A stretch of 64,000 nucleotides of DNA from Chloroflexi bacterium CFX6 (GTDB taxonomy: Bacteria > Chloroflexota > Anaerolineae > Anaerolineales > Villigracilaceae), in NCBI GenBank assembly GCA_030263595.1, contig SZPG01000001.1, positions 32,511 to 96,510 of the forward strand. The letters run 5' to 3'. Positions 49,451 through 59,598 of this stretch are shown here, piece after piece. A model generated the notes under the pieces. The model made no database searches, had not been told where the DNA came from, and was given only the letters and a program-made list of their open reading frames with translations. Within the stretch, counting starts at the first letter, position 1; each line of letters opens with the position of its first letter. The translations under genes and the position numbers were made by a program.

Positions 49451-50644
49451 ATCGCTGGTCATAATGAACAGCGGGGTCATCTCGAAACTTTCGAACTTGG
49501 GACGCAGGCGGTCGGTGTTGTAAAAACGATCCACGTTGACGAACTTCTTGGTGCTGGTGACGATGTCCACCGGGATGTTGTCGTAACGTCCGTTCTTGAG
49601 GACGACCAGGCGCCCATGCACGTTCTTGAGGATCAGGTCCAGTGCGAGGTTCCCGTAAGCCATGGGGACGATGGAGTCGATTGCGTCCGGGTCGCCGCAG
49701 CGGACGAGGTATCCCAATTTCTGGGTCACGGTATCCACCGAGCGCCCATTGTTGTGCTTCGCGGTAAGTTCCTTCAATCTTTCTGAAACGAGATCGCCGA
49801 TGCCGCCCAGTTTGGCGTGACCGAAGGCGTCGGTGGTCTTGTCCTTGAACACCATCTCGCCGCCCTCGAACATGGCGCCTTCCGAGACCAGCACCACCGA
49901 ATAATGACTCGGGTTGTACCTGCGGTCGTGCATCAACAGTTCGGCAAGCCGTTCGATGTTGAACTTGTACTCGGGGATCACACAGCGATGCGACGCGCCC
50001 GCCATGGCGGGAAGCATGGCTGTAAAACCCGCATATCGCCCGAAGACCTCCAGAACCATCAATCGTTCGTGCGAGCCAGCCACGGTCCGCAGGCTGTTCG
50101 AGAGTTCGATGGTGCGCGTGACGCAGGTGCTGAACCCGATGCAGTAATCCGTGCCTGGCACGTCGTTGTCCATTGTTTTCGGGATGGCGACCACCTTTAT
50201 CCCCTCCTGGTACATGCGGACAGCGTAACTCAACGTATCGTCGCCGCCGATGGGGATGAGATAGTCTATGCCGAGAAAGTCGAGATTCTTGAGAACTTCC
50301 TCGGTCACGTCGTTGACTTCGTTGTTGTATTTGTCCCTCAAGTGTTCCGGTATCCGGTCGAACCTGGCTTTTGCCGGGTTCGTGCGCGAGGTGTGCAGGA
50401 ACGTGCCGCCCGTCCGTCCCGCCTTGTTGACGACCTCCTCGGTCAATGCCTGGTAATTGTTGCTGTTATCGGCGTCCTTCTCGCGGACCAAATCCATCAA
50501 GCCAGCCCAGCCGCGGCGGATGCCGATCACCTTGTATCCTTCGCGGAGCGCGCGGATGGTCACCGCGCGGATCGCCGGGTTGAGTCCGGGGACGTCGCCG
50601 CCGCCGGTCAGAATCCCGATTGTGCCTTTCTTTTTTTCGTTCAT
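49442..50644 (-). CDS. 6-phosphofructokinase with PPi-type active-site residues
   Basis: 400 residues: GILTGGGDVPGLN at the N-terminus, IPIGGDDTLSYA, PKTMDNDVPGTDYCIGF, RTVAGSHERLMVLEVFGRYAGF. ATP enzymes have GGDGS/T and PGTIDND; here the second Asp of GGDD and the Lys of PKT are those of pyrophosphate-dependent enzymes. So the reaction is probably reversible with PPi. The last four residues and stop come from a REP-like element. Start 50644 has GAGGCATACAG upstream, a weak site. Confidence 0.9.
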   Translation of the reverse strand: MNEKKKGTIGILTGGGDVPGLNPAIRAVTIRALREGYKVIGIRRGWAGLMDLVREKDADNSNNYQALTEEVVNKAGRTGGTFLHTSRTNPAKARFDRIPEHLRDKYNNEVNDVTEEVLKNLDFLGIDYLIPIGGDDTLSYAVRMYQEGIKVVAIPKTMDNDVPGTDYCIGFSTCVTRTIELSNSLRTVAGSHERLMVLEVFGRYAGFTAMLPAMAGASHRCVIPEYKFNIERLAELLMHDRRYNPSHYSVVLVSEGAMFEGGEMVFKDKTTDAFGHAKLGGIGDLVSERLKELTAKHNNGRSVDTVTQKLGYLVRCGDPDAIDSIVPMAYGNLALDLILKNVHGRLVVLKNGRYDNIPVDIVTSTKKFVNVDRFYNTDRLRPKFESFEMTPLFIMTSDSM

Positions 50645-50827
50645 ATCTGTATGCCTCCTGCGCGTATGCGCGCAATGTCATTCTGTTATCGAGGCGATAT
50701 TGTACAACCTCCGCGCATGAAAAGGGAATACCAAAGGCGCTGTGTCACGCAGACAAGCAACTTTTCACATTTTTTCGTGTTTCAACCCATGGCGTTGTCC
50801 GAATCCGTTTTGCAAAAAGGAGATCGC

Positions 50828-52333
50828 ATGGATATTCTTTCTCAATTACAACAACTCGCCACCAATTTTCTCCTGCCTTTGCTGGCTGTGATCGTTGGCT
50901 TGTTTGTGGCATGGGTGGTGGCGCGCATCGGCGCATTCCTGGTGCGGCGCGGACTGGAACGACTCAGGATTGACGAACGCGCCTCGAAATCGCTGGGAAC
51001 CAGCACCCAGATCACCAAATGGGTCAGCGGGTTGACGTTCTGGCTGTTATTCATCGTCGTGATCTGGCAACTGGCAATCGCGGCTCAGACCTACGCCGGA
51101 GTATCACAGGCGGCGGTCGTCGAATCGCCGCTCGGCGTTCTTCTCACCACCTGGCTTGGCAGGATCGTCAACGTGGGCGTATTCCTGTTGGTGGCATGGC
51201 TCGTCGCCAGTTTGCTTCGCTTCCTCGTGGTGCGCGTCCTCGACATGACCCGCCTCGAGGAACGTTTGGGCGAGAATGTTCCGGGCGAAAAGACCGCCGC
51301 CGCGAACGTGAACCGCTCCATTGGACAGGCGATCTTCTGGCTGACCTTCCTCATCTTCATGCCGTCCATTTTGGGCAGTCTTGGGCTTGGGGAAACCGCC
51401 ACCTCGGTTCAGTCGCTGGTCAACCTGCTGCTCGGATACATCCCCGGCATCATCGGCGCGGTGATCATCCTGATCCTGGGCGCGCTGCTGGCGCGCATCG
51501 TGCGCCAGATCGTGACCGGTTTCCTGGAGGGAATCGGCGTGGATCGACTCGGGGAACGCGTCGGGTTGAGCAGGGAACAGAGCGCGCAGCCGCTGTCGGC
51601 TTTGTTGGGAACCGTGGTCTACATCCTGATCATGATCCCGGTGGTCATCCAGGCGTTGAATACCCTCGGCCTGCCGGTGATCTCGGATATCGGGACACAG
51701 TTGCTTGGCAGCGTTACCAGCGCGATCCTGAGCATTCTCGGCGCGGCTGTGATCCTGACCGTGGCATATTACATCGCCAAATTCATCGCGGACGTGGTCT
51801 CGAGTTTGTTGGCGGGAATCGGGGTGAATCGCATTCCGTCGGCGCTCGGTTTCAAGACGGCGGAGGGCGCCGCTCTTTCCAGCGTGATCGGATACGTCGT
51901 GCTGGTGGCGGTCATGTTGTTCGCCGTTCAAGGCACGGCGGAGGCGATCGGGCTTCCATCCATCGCTGGGGTGGTCGGAAGTCTCATCGCCCTGGGCGGC
52001 AACGTGTTGCTGGGGATCGTGATCTTCCTTGCGGGACTCTATCTCGCCAACGTCGCATCCAACGTGATCACATCCACCGGCGGCGCCGAAGCCACATTCC
52101 TGGCAAACATCACGCGCTGGGCGATCCTGATCTTCGTGGCGGGCATCGCGCTCAACCAGGCAGGCGTGACCCTGGCGGCGAACGTGATCCAGATCATCCT
52201 GCTCGCCGTAGGCGCGGCGTTTGCGCTTGCCTTTGGTCTGGGCGGGCGCGACGCGGCGGCGGAACAGGTGCAAAAGTGGTTCAGCCGGGCGCCTGAACCG
52301 GAGACACCCAAAGCCAAACGCGCCAAGAAGTAA
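50828..52333 (+). CDS. Mechanosensitive-type small-conductance channel family protein with repeated TM helices
   Basis: 501 residues, about eleven hydrophobic segments. Repeats of the type LLGYIPGIIGAVIILILGALLARIVRQIVTGFLEGIGVDRLGERVG (in short blocks) match the conserved TM-helix repeat family linked to MscS-like channels; a beta domain of MscS is not evident. Low-complexity Ala/Lys tail (PETPKAKRAKK). ATG 50828 follows AAAAAGGAGATCGC. A longer upstream frame overlaps the divergent phosphofructokinase gene and is rejected. Confidence 0.85.
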   Translation: MDILSQLQQLATNFLLPLLAVIVGLFVAWVVARIGAFLVRRGLERLRIDERASKSLGTSTQITKWVSGLTFWLLFIVVIWQLAIAAQTYAGVSQAAVVESPLGVLLTTWLGRIVNVGVFLLVAWLVASLLRFLVVRVLDMTRLEERLGENVPGEKTAAANVNRSIGQAIFWLTFLIFMPSILGSLGLGETATSVQSLVNLLLGYIPGIIGAVIILILGALLARIVRQIVTGFLEGIGVDRLGERVGLSREQSAQPLSALLGTVVYILIMIPVVIQALNTLGLPVISDIGTQLLGSVTSAILSILGAAVILTVAYYIAKFIADVVSSLLAGIGVNRIPSALGFKTAEGAALSSVIGYVVLVAVMLFAVQGTAEAIGLPSIAGVVGSLIALGGNVLLGIVIFLAGLYLANVASNVITSTGGAEATFLANITRWAILIFVAGIALNQAGVTLAANVIQIILLAVGAAFALAFGLGGRDAAAEQVQKWFSRAPEPETPKAKRAKK

Positions 52334-52339
52334 GTTTAC

Positions 52340-52377
52340 AAGACCTCCGAGTTCTTGAAGAACTCGGAGGTCTTTTT
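52340..52377. terminator. Bidirectional intrinsic terminator
   Basis: AAGACCTCCGAGTTC and GAACTCGGAGGTCTT form a perfect 15-bp stem with a 5-nt loop and TTTTT. It serves the channel gene (+) and the convergent mutase gene (-). Confidence 0.9.
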
Positions 52378-52381
52378 GACC

Positions 52382-54061
<1,680 letters not shown>

Positions 54062-54125
54062 GGCAACTCCTTTGGTGAAGTAACAGGATTATAACCCGAC
54101 CCCCACCGCCCCGCGAGGCGGGACA

Positions 54126-54193
54126 CCTCCCCCAAATTCCGAATGAATTATTTGGATAATTATTCAATACATCTCTACGGAATTTGGGGGAGG
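54126..54193. repeat. Palindromic element with AT-rich loop (CCTCCCCCAAATTCCG)
   Basis: A perfect 16-bp inverted repeat (54126-54141 and 54178-54193) around a 36-nt AT-rich loop, between the divergent mutase and DUF3090 genes; G-rich and C-rich flanks extend it. Resembles a small non-autonomous element. Confidence 0.75.
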
Positions 54194-54234
54194 CTGGGAG
54201 GGGGTGGTATACTCGCCTCAATAAAAAGGTTCTT

Positions 54235-54762
54235 ATGCCCCGCTTCGAAATAGACATTGACCCCTGCGACCACCTCACCGCTGACGCCATCGGCAATCCG
54301 GGTCAGCGGGTCTTTTATATCCAAGCCTTTCAGGAACAGCGCACCATCACGGTGATCATCGAGAAGGCGCAATTGCATTCGCTCGCCATCGGCGTGGAAC
54401 AGTTCCTGGCGCAGATCGGCGCGCAGAACCCGAACCTCCCCGAAGCCTCCGGTGATTACGTGGAGGACGTGATGCGCATCAACCCGCCCGTGGATCCGCT
54501 CTTTCGCGCCGGCGAGATCGGTCTCGGCTACGACAAGGAACGCGACAAGGTCGTGCTGTTCGTCAAGGAAATATTGACCGAGGAGGACGACCCGGAGAAC
54601 GCGGCGGTGATCCGCTTTTGGGCGACGCGCGCCCAAATGCGTCAACTGGCGCGCTGGGGCGTGGAGGTCGTCTCACGCGGCCGCCCGATCTGCCCGCAAT
54701 GCGGTCAGCCCGAGGAACCCGAGGGGCATTTTTGTCCCAAGAAGAACGGGCATTTGCATTAA
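54235..54762 (+). CDS. DUF3090 protein
   Basis: 175 residues: MPRFEIDIDPCDHLTADAIGNPGQRVFYIQA at the start, EIGLGYDKERDKVVLFVKE in the middle, and a C-terminal zinc knuckle-like CPQCGQPEEPEGHFCPKKNGH. In Actinobacteria and Chloroflexi this family travels with an SCO1664-like kinase-fold protein, as here (69 bp downstream). The function of the pair is unknown. ATG 54235 after AAAAAGGTTCTT; -10 TATACT about 20 bp upstream. Confidence 0.88.
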   Translation: MPRFEIDIDPCDHLTADAIGNPGQRVFYIQAFQEQRTITVIIEKAQLHSLAIGVEQFLAQIGAQNPNLPEASGDYVEDVMRINPPVDPLFRAGEIGLGYDKERDKVVLFVKEILTEEDDPENAAVIRFWATRAQMRQLARWGVEVVSRGRPICPQCGQPEEPEGHFCPKKNGHLH

Positions 54763-54775
54763 CCCTTGCGTTGAA

Positions 54776-54826
54776 GGTCAAACGTCAAAGGTCAACACAT
54801 GACGTTCGACTTTCGACGTTTGACGA
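54776..54826. repeat. GTCAAACGTC...GACGTTTGAC hairpin between the pair
   Basis: GGTCAAACGTCAAAGGTCAA and its partial complement around 54801-54823 form an imperfect hairpin in the short gap between the DUF3090 and SCO1664-like genes. Confidence 0.55.
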
Positions 54827-54830
54827 AGAG

Positions 54831-55538
54831 ATGAGCCACCCCCAAGCCGATTTACAACAAGCTTTTGCGAATGGCGACCTTGAGATCAAAGGTCAATTCA
54901 CGCTCGGCTCGAACTACACCTTCCTCGTCGAAGTCACATACGAAGACCGAAAATATCCCGCTGTGTACAAACCCACGCGCGGCGAACAACCATTATGGGA
55001 CTTTGAAGAGAGCACGCTGGCTTTGCGCGAGGTCGCCGCGTACCTCGTCAGCGAGGCGCTGGGCTTTCACATCGTCCCGTTCACGGCGCTGCGCGAGGAA
55101 GGTCCCTACGGCGCGGGTTCGCTCCAGCAATTCGTCGAACACGATCCCGACTATCATTATTTCAATTTCACGCCCGAAGACAAACTGCTCCTCAAACCTG
55201 TCACGCTCTTCGACCTGCTCGTCAACAACGCGGACCGCAAGGGCGGTCACGTTTTCTTCGAGAACGACACCCGCAGACTCTACGCCATAGATCACGGGAT
55301 TTGCTTCCACGAACAGGACAAACTCCGCACCGTGCTTTGGGATTTCGGCGGGCAAAAAATTCCGGATGACCTGCTCCCGCGTCTTTCTCTGACCTCGAAC
55401 CTGCTCGCCGACCTTGAGCCGTATCTCAGCCCGCGCGAGATCGAAGCCCTCCAAGCCCGCGCGGACGCGATCCTCCAACGCGGCGTCTTTCCCCGCCAAC
55501 CGCGCGACCGCCGCGCGATCCCGTGGCCCCCGTTATAA
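54831..55538 (+). CDS. SCO1664-family protein (phosphatidylinositol kinase-like fold)
   Basis: 235 residues. FLVEVTYEDRKYPAVYKPTRGEQPLWDF carries the lysine strand, VTLFDLLVNNADRKGGHVFF the catalytic-loop-like NNADR, and RRLYAIDHGICFH a DHG metal motif. The match to lipid/protein-kinase folds is distant. Linked to DUF3090; the third gene often found with them in Actinobacteria (a phosphomutase-like protein) is absent here. Ends at a REP-like element. Confidence 0.87.
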   Translation: MSHPQADLQQAFANGDLEIKGQFTLGSNYTFLVEVTYEDRKYPAVYKPTRGEQPLWDFEESTLALREVAAYLVSEALGFHIVPFTALREEGPYGAGSLQQFVEHDPDYHYFNFTPEDKLLLKPVTLFDLLVNNADRKGGHVFFENDTRRLYAIDHGICFHEQDKLRTVLWDFGGQKIPDDLLPRLSLTSNLLADLEPYLSPREIEALQARADAILQRGVFPRQPRDRRAIPWPPL

Positions 55539-55542
55539 CCAT

Positions 55543-55683
55543 ATCATTGCGAGCGGAGGGTCGAGTAGGCGGCAGGTCTTGATATCCTCTTCGGGTTACT
55601 CGACCATCGCCGCCGTATCGAGACCCGGAGCGAAGCAATCCACAACTTTGACGGAGATTGCTTCTCGAAGACTCGCAATGACG
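55543..55683. repeat. REP-like palindromic element, copy 6
   Basis: ATCATTGCGAGC begins 4 bp after the SCO1664-family stop; contains TCGAGTAGGCGGCAGGTC, GTATCGAGACCC, GAAGCAATCC, GGAGATTGCTTCTC and ends CTCGCAATGAC just before the hom ribosome-binding site. Confidence 0.8.
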
Positions 55684-55697
55684 GGATAGGAGTATCC

Positions 55698-56738
55698 ATG
55701 CGCTACAACCTCTGCTTCATCGGCTTCGGCAACGTCGCCCGCGCGCTCGTGAGATTGCTCGAACGCAAACGCGGACTGCTCGAATCGAAATACAACATCA
55801 CCTATTCGATCACCGGCATTGCCACAGGCAGACATGGCTTCGCGGTGAACCCGGAAGGCTTGGATATCAACCAGGCGTTGGAGAAAGTGGAAAGTGGAAA
55901 ATCCCTCTTTCCACTTTCCACTTTCCAAGTCGAAGACTCCCTCGCGGTAATTCGTTACTCGAATGCCGCCGTCATGTTCGAGAACTCTCCCGTCAATCAC
56001 GAAACGGGCCAGCCCGCCATTGACCACGTCCGCGCCGCGCTGGAGGCGGGACAGCACGTCGTCACCGCCAACAAAGGGACGGTCGTTCACGGCTACCGCG
56101 AATTGACCGCGCTGGCCGAATCAAAAGGCAGAAAGTTCCTGTTCGAGTCCACAGTGTTAGGCGGCTCGCCTTTGTTCTCGATCTTTCGAGAGACACTCCC
56201 ACTTGCGGAACTTCACTCCTTCAAAGGCATCCTCAACGCCACGACCAACCTCATCCTCTCGCGCATGGAAGGCGGCGAGACCTTCGACGAAGCCGTGAAA
56301 TACTGCCAGTCCATCGGCATCGCGGAGACCGATCCCTCCGCGGACGTGGACGGCTGGGACGCGGCGATCAAGGTCGCGGCGCTGGTCACAGTGCTGATGG
56401 ACGTCCCGCTCAAGCCGCAGGACGTGGAGCGGAGAGGCATTCGTGAGATCACGCCCGGGATGATCGAGCAGGCAAAGGGAAGCGGGAAGCGTTACAAGTT
56501 GGTCTGTTCCGCTGAACGGGTTGGGGATCAAATCAAGGCGCGCGTCGCGCCGGAACTTGTCGATTCCTCCTCCCCGCTGTACGGCATTATGAATTCATCC
56601 TCCGGCGTCGCCTTCCGCACGGACGTGTTACCCGATTACTCGATCACGGTCACCGAGCGCGAAGGCATGCCGGGCGGACCGGTCGAAACGGCTTATGGTC
56701 TGTTCGCGGATTTTGTGAACATCGTAACGCGACATTAA
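55698..56738 (+). CDS. hom: Homoserine dehydrogenase
   Basis: 346 residues, short form without an ACT domain. NAD(P) fold LCFIGFGNVARALVRLL, TANKGTVVHGYREL with the catalytic lysine, ILNATTNLILSRMEGG, ADVDGWDAAIKVAAL. It reduces aspartate semialdehyde to homoserine for Thr and Met. The segment KVESGKSLFPLSTFQ is encoded by an 18-bp perfect inverted repeat at 55883-55925 and looks inserted. The stop codon lies inside a GCGACATTAATGTCGC palindrome. Confidence 0.93.
   Translation: MRYNLCFIGFGNVARALVRLLERKRGLLESKYNITYSITGIATGRHGFAVNPEGLDINQALEKVESGKSLFPLSTFQVEDSLAVIRYSNAAVMFENSPVNHETGQPAIDHVRAALEAGQHVVTANKGTVVHGYRELTALAESKGRKFLFESTVLGGSPLFSIFRETLPLAELHSFKGILNATTNLILSRMEGGETFDEAVKYCQSIGIAETDPSADVDGWDAAIKVAALVTVLMDVPLKPQDVERRGIREITPGMIEQAKGSGKRYKLVCSAERVGDQIKARVAPELVDSSSPLYGIMNSSSGVAFRTDVLPDYSITVTEREGMPGGPVETAYGLFADFVNIVTRH
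55883..55925. repeat. Perfect 18-bp inverted repeat within the hom coding sequence
   Basis: GAAAGTGGAAAGTGGAAA (55883-55900) and its exact complement (55908-55925) flank a 7-nt loop. The words AAAGTGG resemble the heptamer arrays; a one-sided relative (TTTCCACTTTCCAC) is in the 24749 gene at 25191. Confidence 0.9.
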
Positions 56739-56744
56739 TGTCGC
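56729..56744. repeat. Palindrome GCGACATTAATGTCGC, copy 2
   Basis: Perfect 16-bp palindrome containing the hom stop codon (TAA at 56736-56738) and adjoining the convergent kinase gene stop. Confidence 0.85.
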
Positions 56745-56745
56745 T

Positions 56746-57351
56746 TTACGGCTCGTACCTCCAGCCGTTGCGCCTCACCCATCCCAAAACCTCGTCTGCC
56801 GTTTGCTCGGGCGTTTTGCCTTTTGTGTATGCGGTGTATTTGGCGAGGTCGTAATTCGAGTGGTGATGGACGAAGTGTTCATTCACCGCCCATTGCTCCC
56901 TCGCGGTGTGAACGTTGCGGGCATGCAGGATTTGGATGGCTTCCTCCCGGTCGGGGGAGGGCATCAGCAGGATGACGTGCGGATACGGCGCCAGCACGCT
57001 CCGCACCTGTTCGAAGAGTTCGTCGTCCTCGTACACGGACTGGCTCGCGCCGAAATCGAAGATGCACTCGCGGAAGTCCTCGAACGCCCTCTTTACCGCG
57101 TACGCCTCGAAGGGCTTCCAATACCGGTAGAGCCCCCATATCCCATCCTCGTTGTATTTTTCCCGGGCAACGTTCCGGTCGTAACCGATCTCGTCGAAAT
57201 ACTTCCAGCGCAATGTATCCATCGGGCGATGCGGCAGCATCGTGCGCATGTAAAGCAGTTCGGCAAGGGTGGATTTGCCGGAACCGATCGGACCGATGAG
57301 GATGATTTCGGAGTTCATGACGAACGACTGCCTTTCCAATGCTTCGATCAT
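56746..57351 (-). CDS. P-loop kinase-like protein (shikimate-kinase-type AAA_18/33 group)
   Basis: 201 residues from 57351 (an alternative ATG at 57318 starts closer to the domain). Walker A is ILIGPIGSGKSTLAELL; later VILLMPSPDREEAIQIL fits a strand and lid helix. The middle has DFGASQSVYEDDELFEQV, as in small nucleotide or shikimate kinases. Substrate unknown. A TACAAT is found about 27 nt upstream of 57351. Confidence 0.72.
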   Translation of the reverse strand: MIEALERQSFVMNSEIILIGPIGSGKSTLAELLYMRTMLPHRPMDTLRWKYFDEIGYDRNVAREKYNEDGIWGLYRYWKPFEAYAVKRAFEDFRECIFDFGASQSVYEDDELFEQVRSVLAPYPHVILLMPSPDREEAIQILHARNVHTAREQWAVNEHFVHHHSNYDLAKYTAYTKGKTPEQTADEVLGWVRRNGWRYEP

Positions 57352-57580
57352 AACTGCTAAACCCCGCCGTGGGACAATTGTACCGTGAATGTAATGCCGC
57401 GCTTCCGTCGGTGTACAATAACGTCGGTTCGGGTTAAGGATGCGCAGGCGCTTTATGCGCACGGATAACGCGGAGCGGACGGGAAAAACACGGAGGGAAT
57501 TCCGCGTCGCCGTGTCTCCAAAAGGCATATCCCGAACTCAGGTTACAATAGAGGAGCAGACCCGGCTACGGAGGTTTTTC

Positions 57581-58432
57581 ATGCCCATCACAAAGGGACG
57601 CGCGCTGGATTACGTCGAACAGGAGTGGGGGACGTACGTCGAACGCTTCAACCGCCTGCCAGGGGACTCGCAGGCAAGCCGCGTGCGGGAGCAGGGCTAT
57701 GAACGCCTTCGCGACATGCTGGCGCACATCCTTGCCTGGTGGGAGGAGGGCATGGGCGTCATCCTCGCCGTCGCGGAGGGGCGTCCGTTCCAGCGCAGGA
57801 AATACGATTTCGACCTCTTCAACGCGGAGGCGATCGCAAAATACCGGGCTTGGGACGAAGCGGAGTTCATGGCTCACTTCGAGAAAACGCGTCAGAAAAT
57901 GGGAGCAGACCTGAGGTCCATGGATGAGGCGCTCTTCGAGAATCGCAGGATCGGGGCATGGCTTCACGCGGTCGTCCTCCATCACGCGCGCGAGCATCTC
58001 GTCGCGTTGAGCCGTTTCCTGGTCATGGACATGCTGGAGAACGATTGGGCGGCGTACGTCGAGGATTTCAAACGTCTCGATGAGGAAAAGCGAAAGGAAT
58101 TTTTATCGAAACAGGGGTTTGAGAATTTTCACGATCTGCTGGCGCACGTGATCGGCTGGTGGGAGGAGGGCGCGCGCGTCATTTCGGGAATCCTGGACAG
58201 CCCGTCCTTTACGTGGGAGCCGCTCGACGTGGACGCGTTCAATCGCGAACTGATCCGAAAATATTCGACCTGGTCGGACGACGACCTGTTCAGGCATTAC
58301 GAGTCGGTGCGGCTGGCGATGCTCGACCTGACCGCGTGCCTGCCCGACGATGCATTCCGCAACAGGGACATCGAAGGCTGGCTGAAGGACGACGTGGTGT
58401 CGCACTACGACGAGCATCCCATCCCCGCCTGA
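57581..58432 (+). CDS. Tandem ClbS/DfsB (DUF1706)-like protein
   Basis: 283 residues in two homologous halves (about 1-143 and 144-283). Both have W-x-YVE-x-F-RL, L-x-D-M/L-LAHI/V-x-x-WWEEG-x-x-VI and DFDLFNAE or DVDAFNRE. The fold is the four-helix DinB-like bundle. ClbS inactivates the genotoxin colibactin by opening its cyclopropane; most homologues are untested. Domain 1 also keeps a late His-rich segment (VVLHHAREHLVAL). ATG 57581 follows CGGAGGTTTTTC. Confidence 0.82.
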   Translation: MPITKGRALDYVEQEWGTYVERFNRLPGDSQASRVREQGYERLRDMLAHILAWWEEGMGVILAVAEGRPFQRRKYDFDLFNAEAIAKYRAWDEAEFMAHFEKTRQKMGADLRSMDEALFENRRIGAWLHAVVLHHAREHLVALSRFLVMDMLENDWAAYVEDFKRLDEEKRKEFLSKQGFENFHDLLAHVIGWWEEGARVISGILDSPSFTWEPLDVDAFNRELIRKYSTWSDDDLFRHYESVRLAMLDLTACLPDDAFRNRDIEGWLKDDVVSHYDEHPIPA

Positions 58433-58466
58433 CGCTTCTTTTCTAACCCGGACCTGATCCTGCGCC

Positions 58467-58976
58467 ATGGACATGAACCATACCGTTTACCTTTCCCTCG
58501 GTTCCAATCTCGGGCACCGCGCCGCGAATTTGAAGCAGGCGGTCTCCATGCTCCCTCCGCAAATGAGGGTGACGGCGAAATCGCGCGTGTACGAAACGCC
58601 TCCCTGGGGATACACCGAACAGGAACATTTCCTCAACCAGGTTGTGAAAGCCACGACCTATCTCGAACCGGAGCCGCTGCTCAAACACCTCAAACGGCTG
58701 GAGGTGGCGCTGGGACGCAAGGCTTCCTTCCGTTACGGTCCGCGGCTGATTGACATTGACATCCTGTTCTACGACGACCTGGTCTTTGAATCGCCCGCGC
58801 TCACCATTCCGCATCCGCACGTTCACGAACGCGGCTTCGTGCTGATGCCCATGATGGACATCGCACCGGACTTCCTGCACCCGCTCCAAAAGAAAAGCAT
58901 CCGCGAACTGGTTTCGATGTGCAGCACGGCCGGGATCGTCCCCTACGCGGAAAACCCAAAATCGCAGGGGGTATAA
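58467..58976 (+). CDS. folK: 2-amino-4-hydroxy-6-hydroxymethyldihydropteridine pyrophosphokinase
   Basis: 169 residues: LSLGSNLGHRAANLKQAV, YETPPWGYTEQEHFLNQV, RYGPRLIDIDILFYDD and IPHPHVHERGFVLMPM. HPPK transfers pyrophosphate from ATP to hydroxymethyl-dihydropterin in folate synthesis; folP lies two genes on. Start may be 58467 or the ATG at 58473. Confidence 0.95.
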   Translation: MDMNHTVYLSLGSNLGHRAANLKQAVSMLPPQMRVTAKSRVYETPPWGYTEQEHFLNQVVKATTYLEPEPLLKHLKRLEVALGRKASFRYGPRLIDIDILFYDDLVFESPALTIPHPHVHERGFVLMPMMDIAPDFLHPLQKKSIRELVSMCSTAGIVPYAENPKSQGV

Positions 58977-59086
58977 TCTCATTGCTTCGCGAAATCCATC
59001 ATCCTTTGCGTTCTTCGCGTCTTCACGGTGAAAGTAGTTTTTGGCAGACTCGAGGAATCCCATTCGACCTACCCGGAGGAACCGAT

Positions 59087-59509
59087 ATGACCGAGATCAA
59101 ACCCCTCAACTGGACGCCCAAGCCCGGCGTGGGCATGTCCGTTGTGCGTCGCGAGGACGGCGGCATGAACCTGACCTTTACCGACCTTTCGGACGCCACG
59201 CTCAACGACTGGCGCGAATTTGCGATGGAACACCTGCTCGGCGCGGACCGCCGCACGCGCAACCTGTACGACCTGCGCGCCGTGCAGGAGATCCCCGAAA
59301 AGGCGATCAGGATGGCGGTGGAGGCGAACAGCGACCCTTCGGCGAGAAACATCCGCGTAGCGGTGGTGGTTGCCAACGAGAAGGTTGCGAACGCCGTGCG
59401 CGAAGTGGGGGCGCTCGCGCTGGCTGGCACCGCCTCTGCCATGAAGATCTTCACCGGCATGGACGAAGCCGAAGCCTGGCTGTCGCGTCCGCTGGATCAG
59501 ATTCCGTAA
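59087..59509 (+). CDS. SpoIIAA/STAS-like protein
   Basis: 140 residues. SVVRREDGGMNLTFTDLSDATLNDWREFAMEHLL, RTRNLYDLRAVQEIP and VVVANEKVANAVREVGALAL with IFTGMDEAEAWL at the end fit the STAS-like fold of the SpoIIAA-like family. The exact phospho-acceptor serine of anti-anti-sigma factors is not evident, so function is open. Placed between folK and folP. CGGAGGAACCGAT precedes the ATG. Confidence 0.75.
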   Translation: MTEIKPLNWTPKPGVGMSVVRREDGGMNLTFTDLSDATLNDWREFAMEHLLGADRRTRNLYDLRAVQEIPEKAIRMAVEANSDPSARNIRVAVVVANEKVANAVREVGALALAGTASAMKIFTGMDEAEAWLSRPLDQIP

Positions 59510-59515
59510 CTTTCC

Positions 59516-59598
59516 GTCATTGAGAGGGCTGTTGGGCGAGTAGGGCGAGCGGTCTTCCCGCCCGTATCGAGACCCAACCCGGAACAATCTCCGGTGTG
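59516..59598. repeat. REP-like element, copy 7 (partial)
   Basis: GTCATTGAGAGGGC begins 7 bp after the stop; GCCCGTATCGAGACCC and GGAACAATCTCCGG are shared with copies 1 and 6; the right terminus is missing and replaced by an octamer array. Confidence 0.65.

Noticed and set aside
49817..50827. N-terminal extension of the channel gene
   Set aside because: It overlaps the phosphofructokinase gene on the other strand; AAAAAGGAG and ATG at 50828 give the family start.
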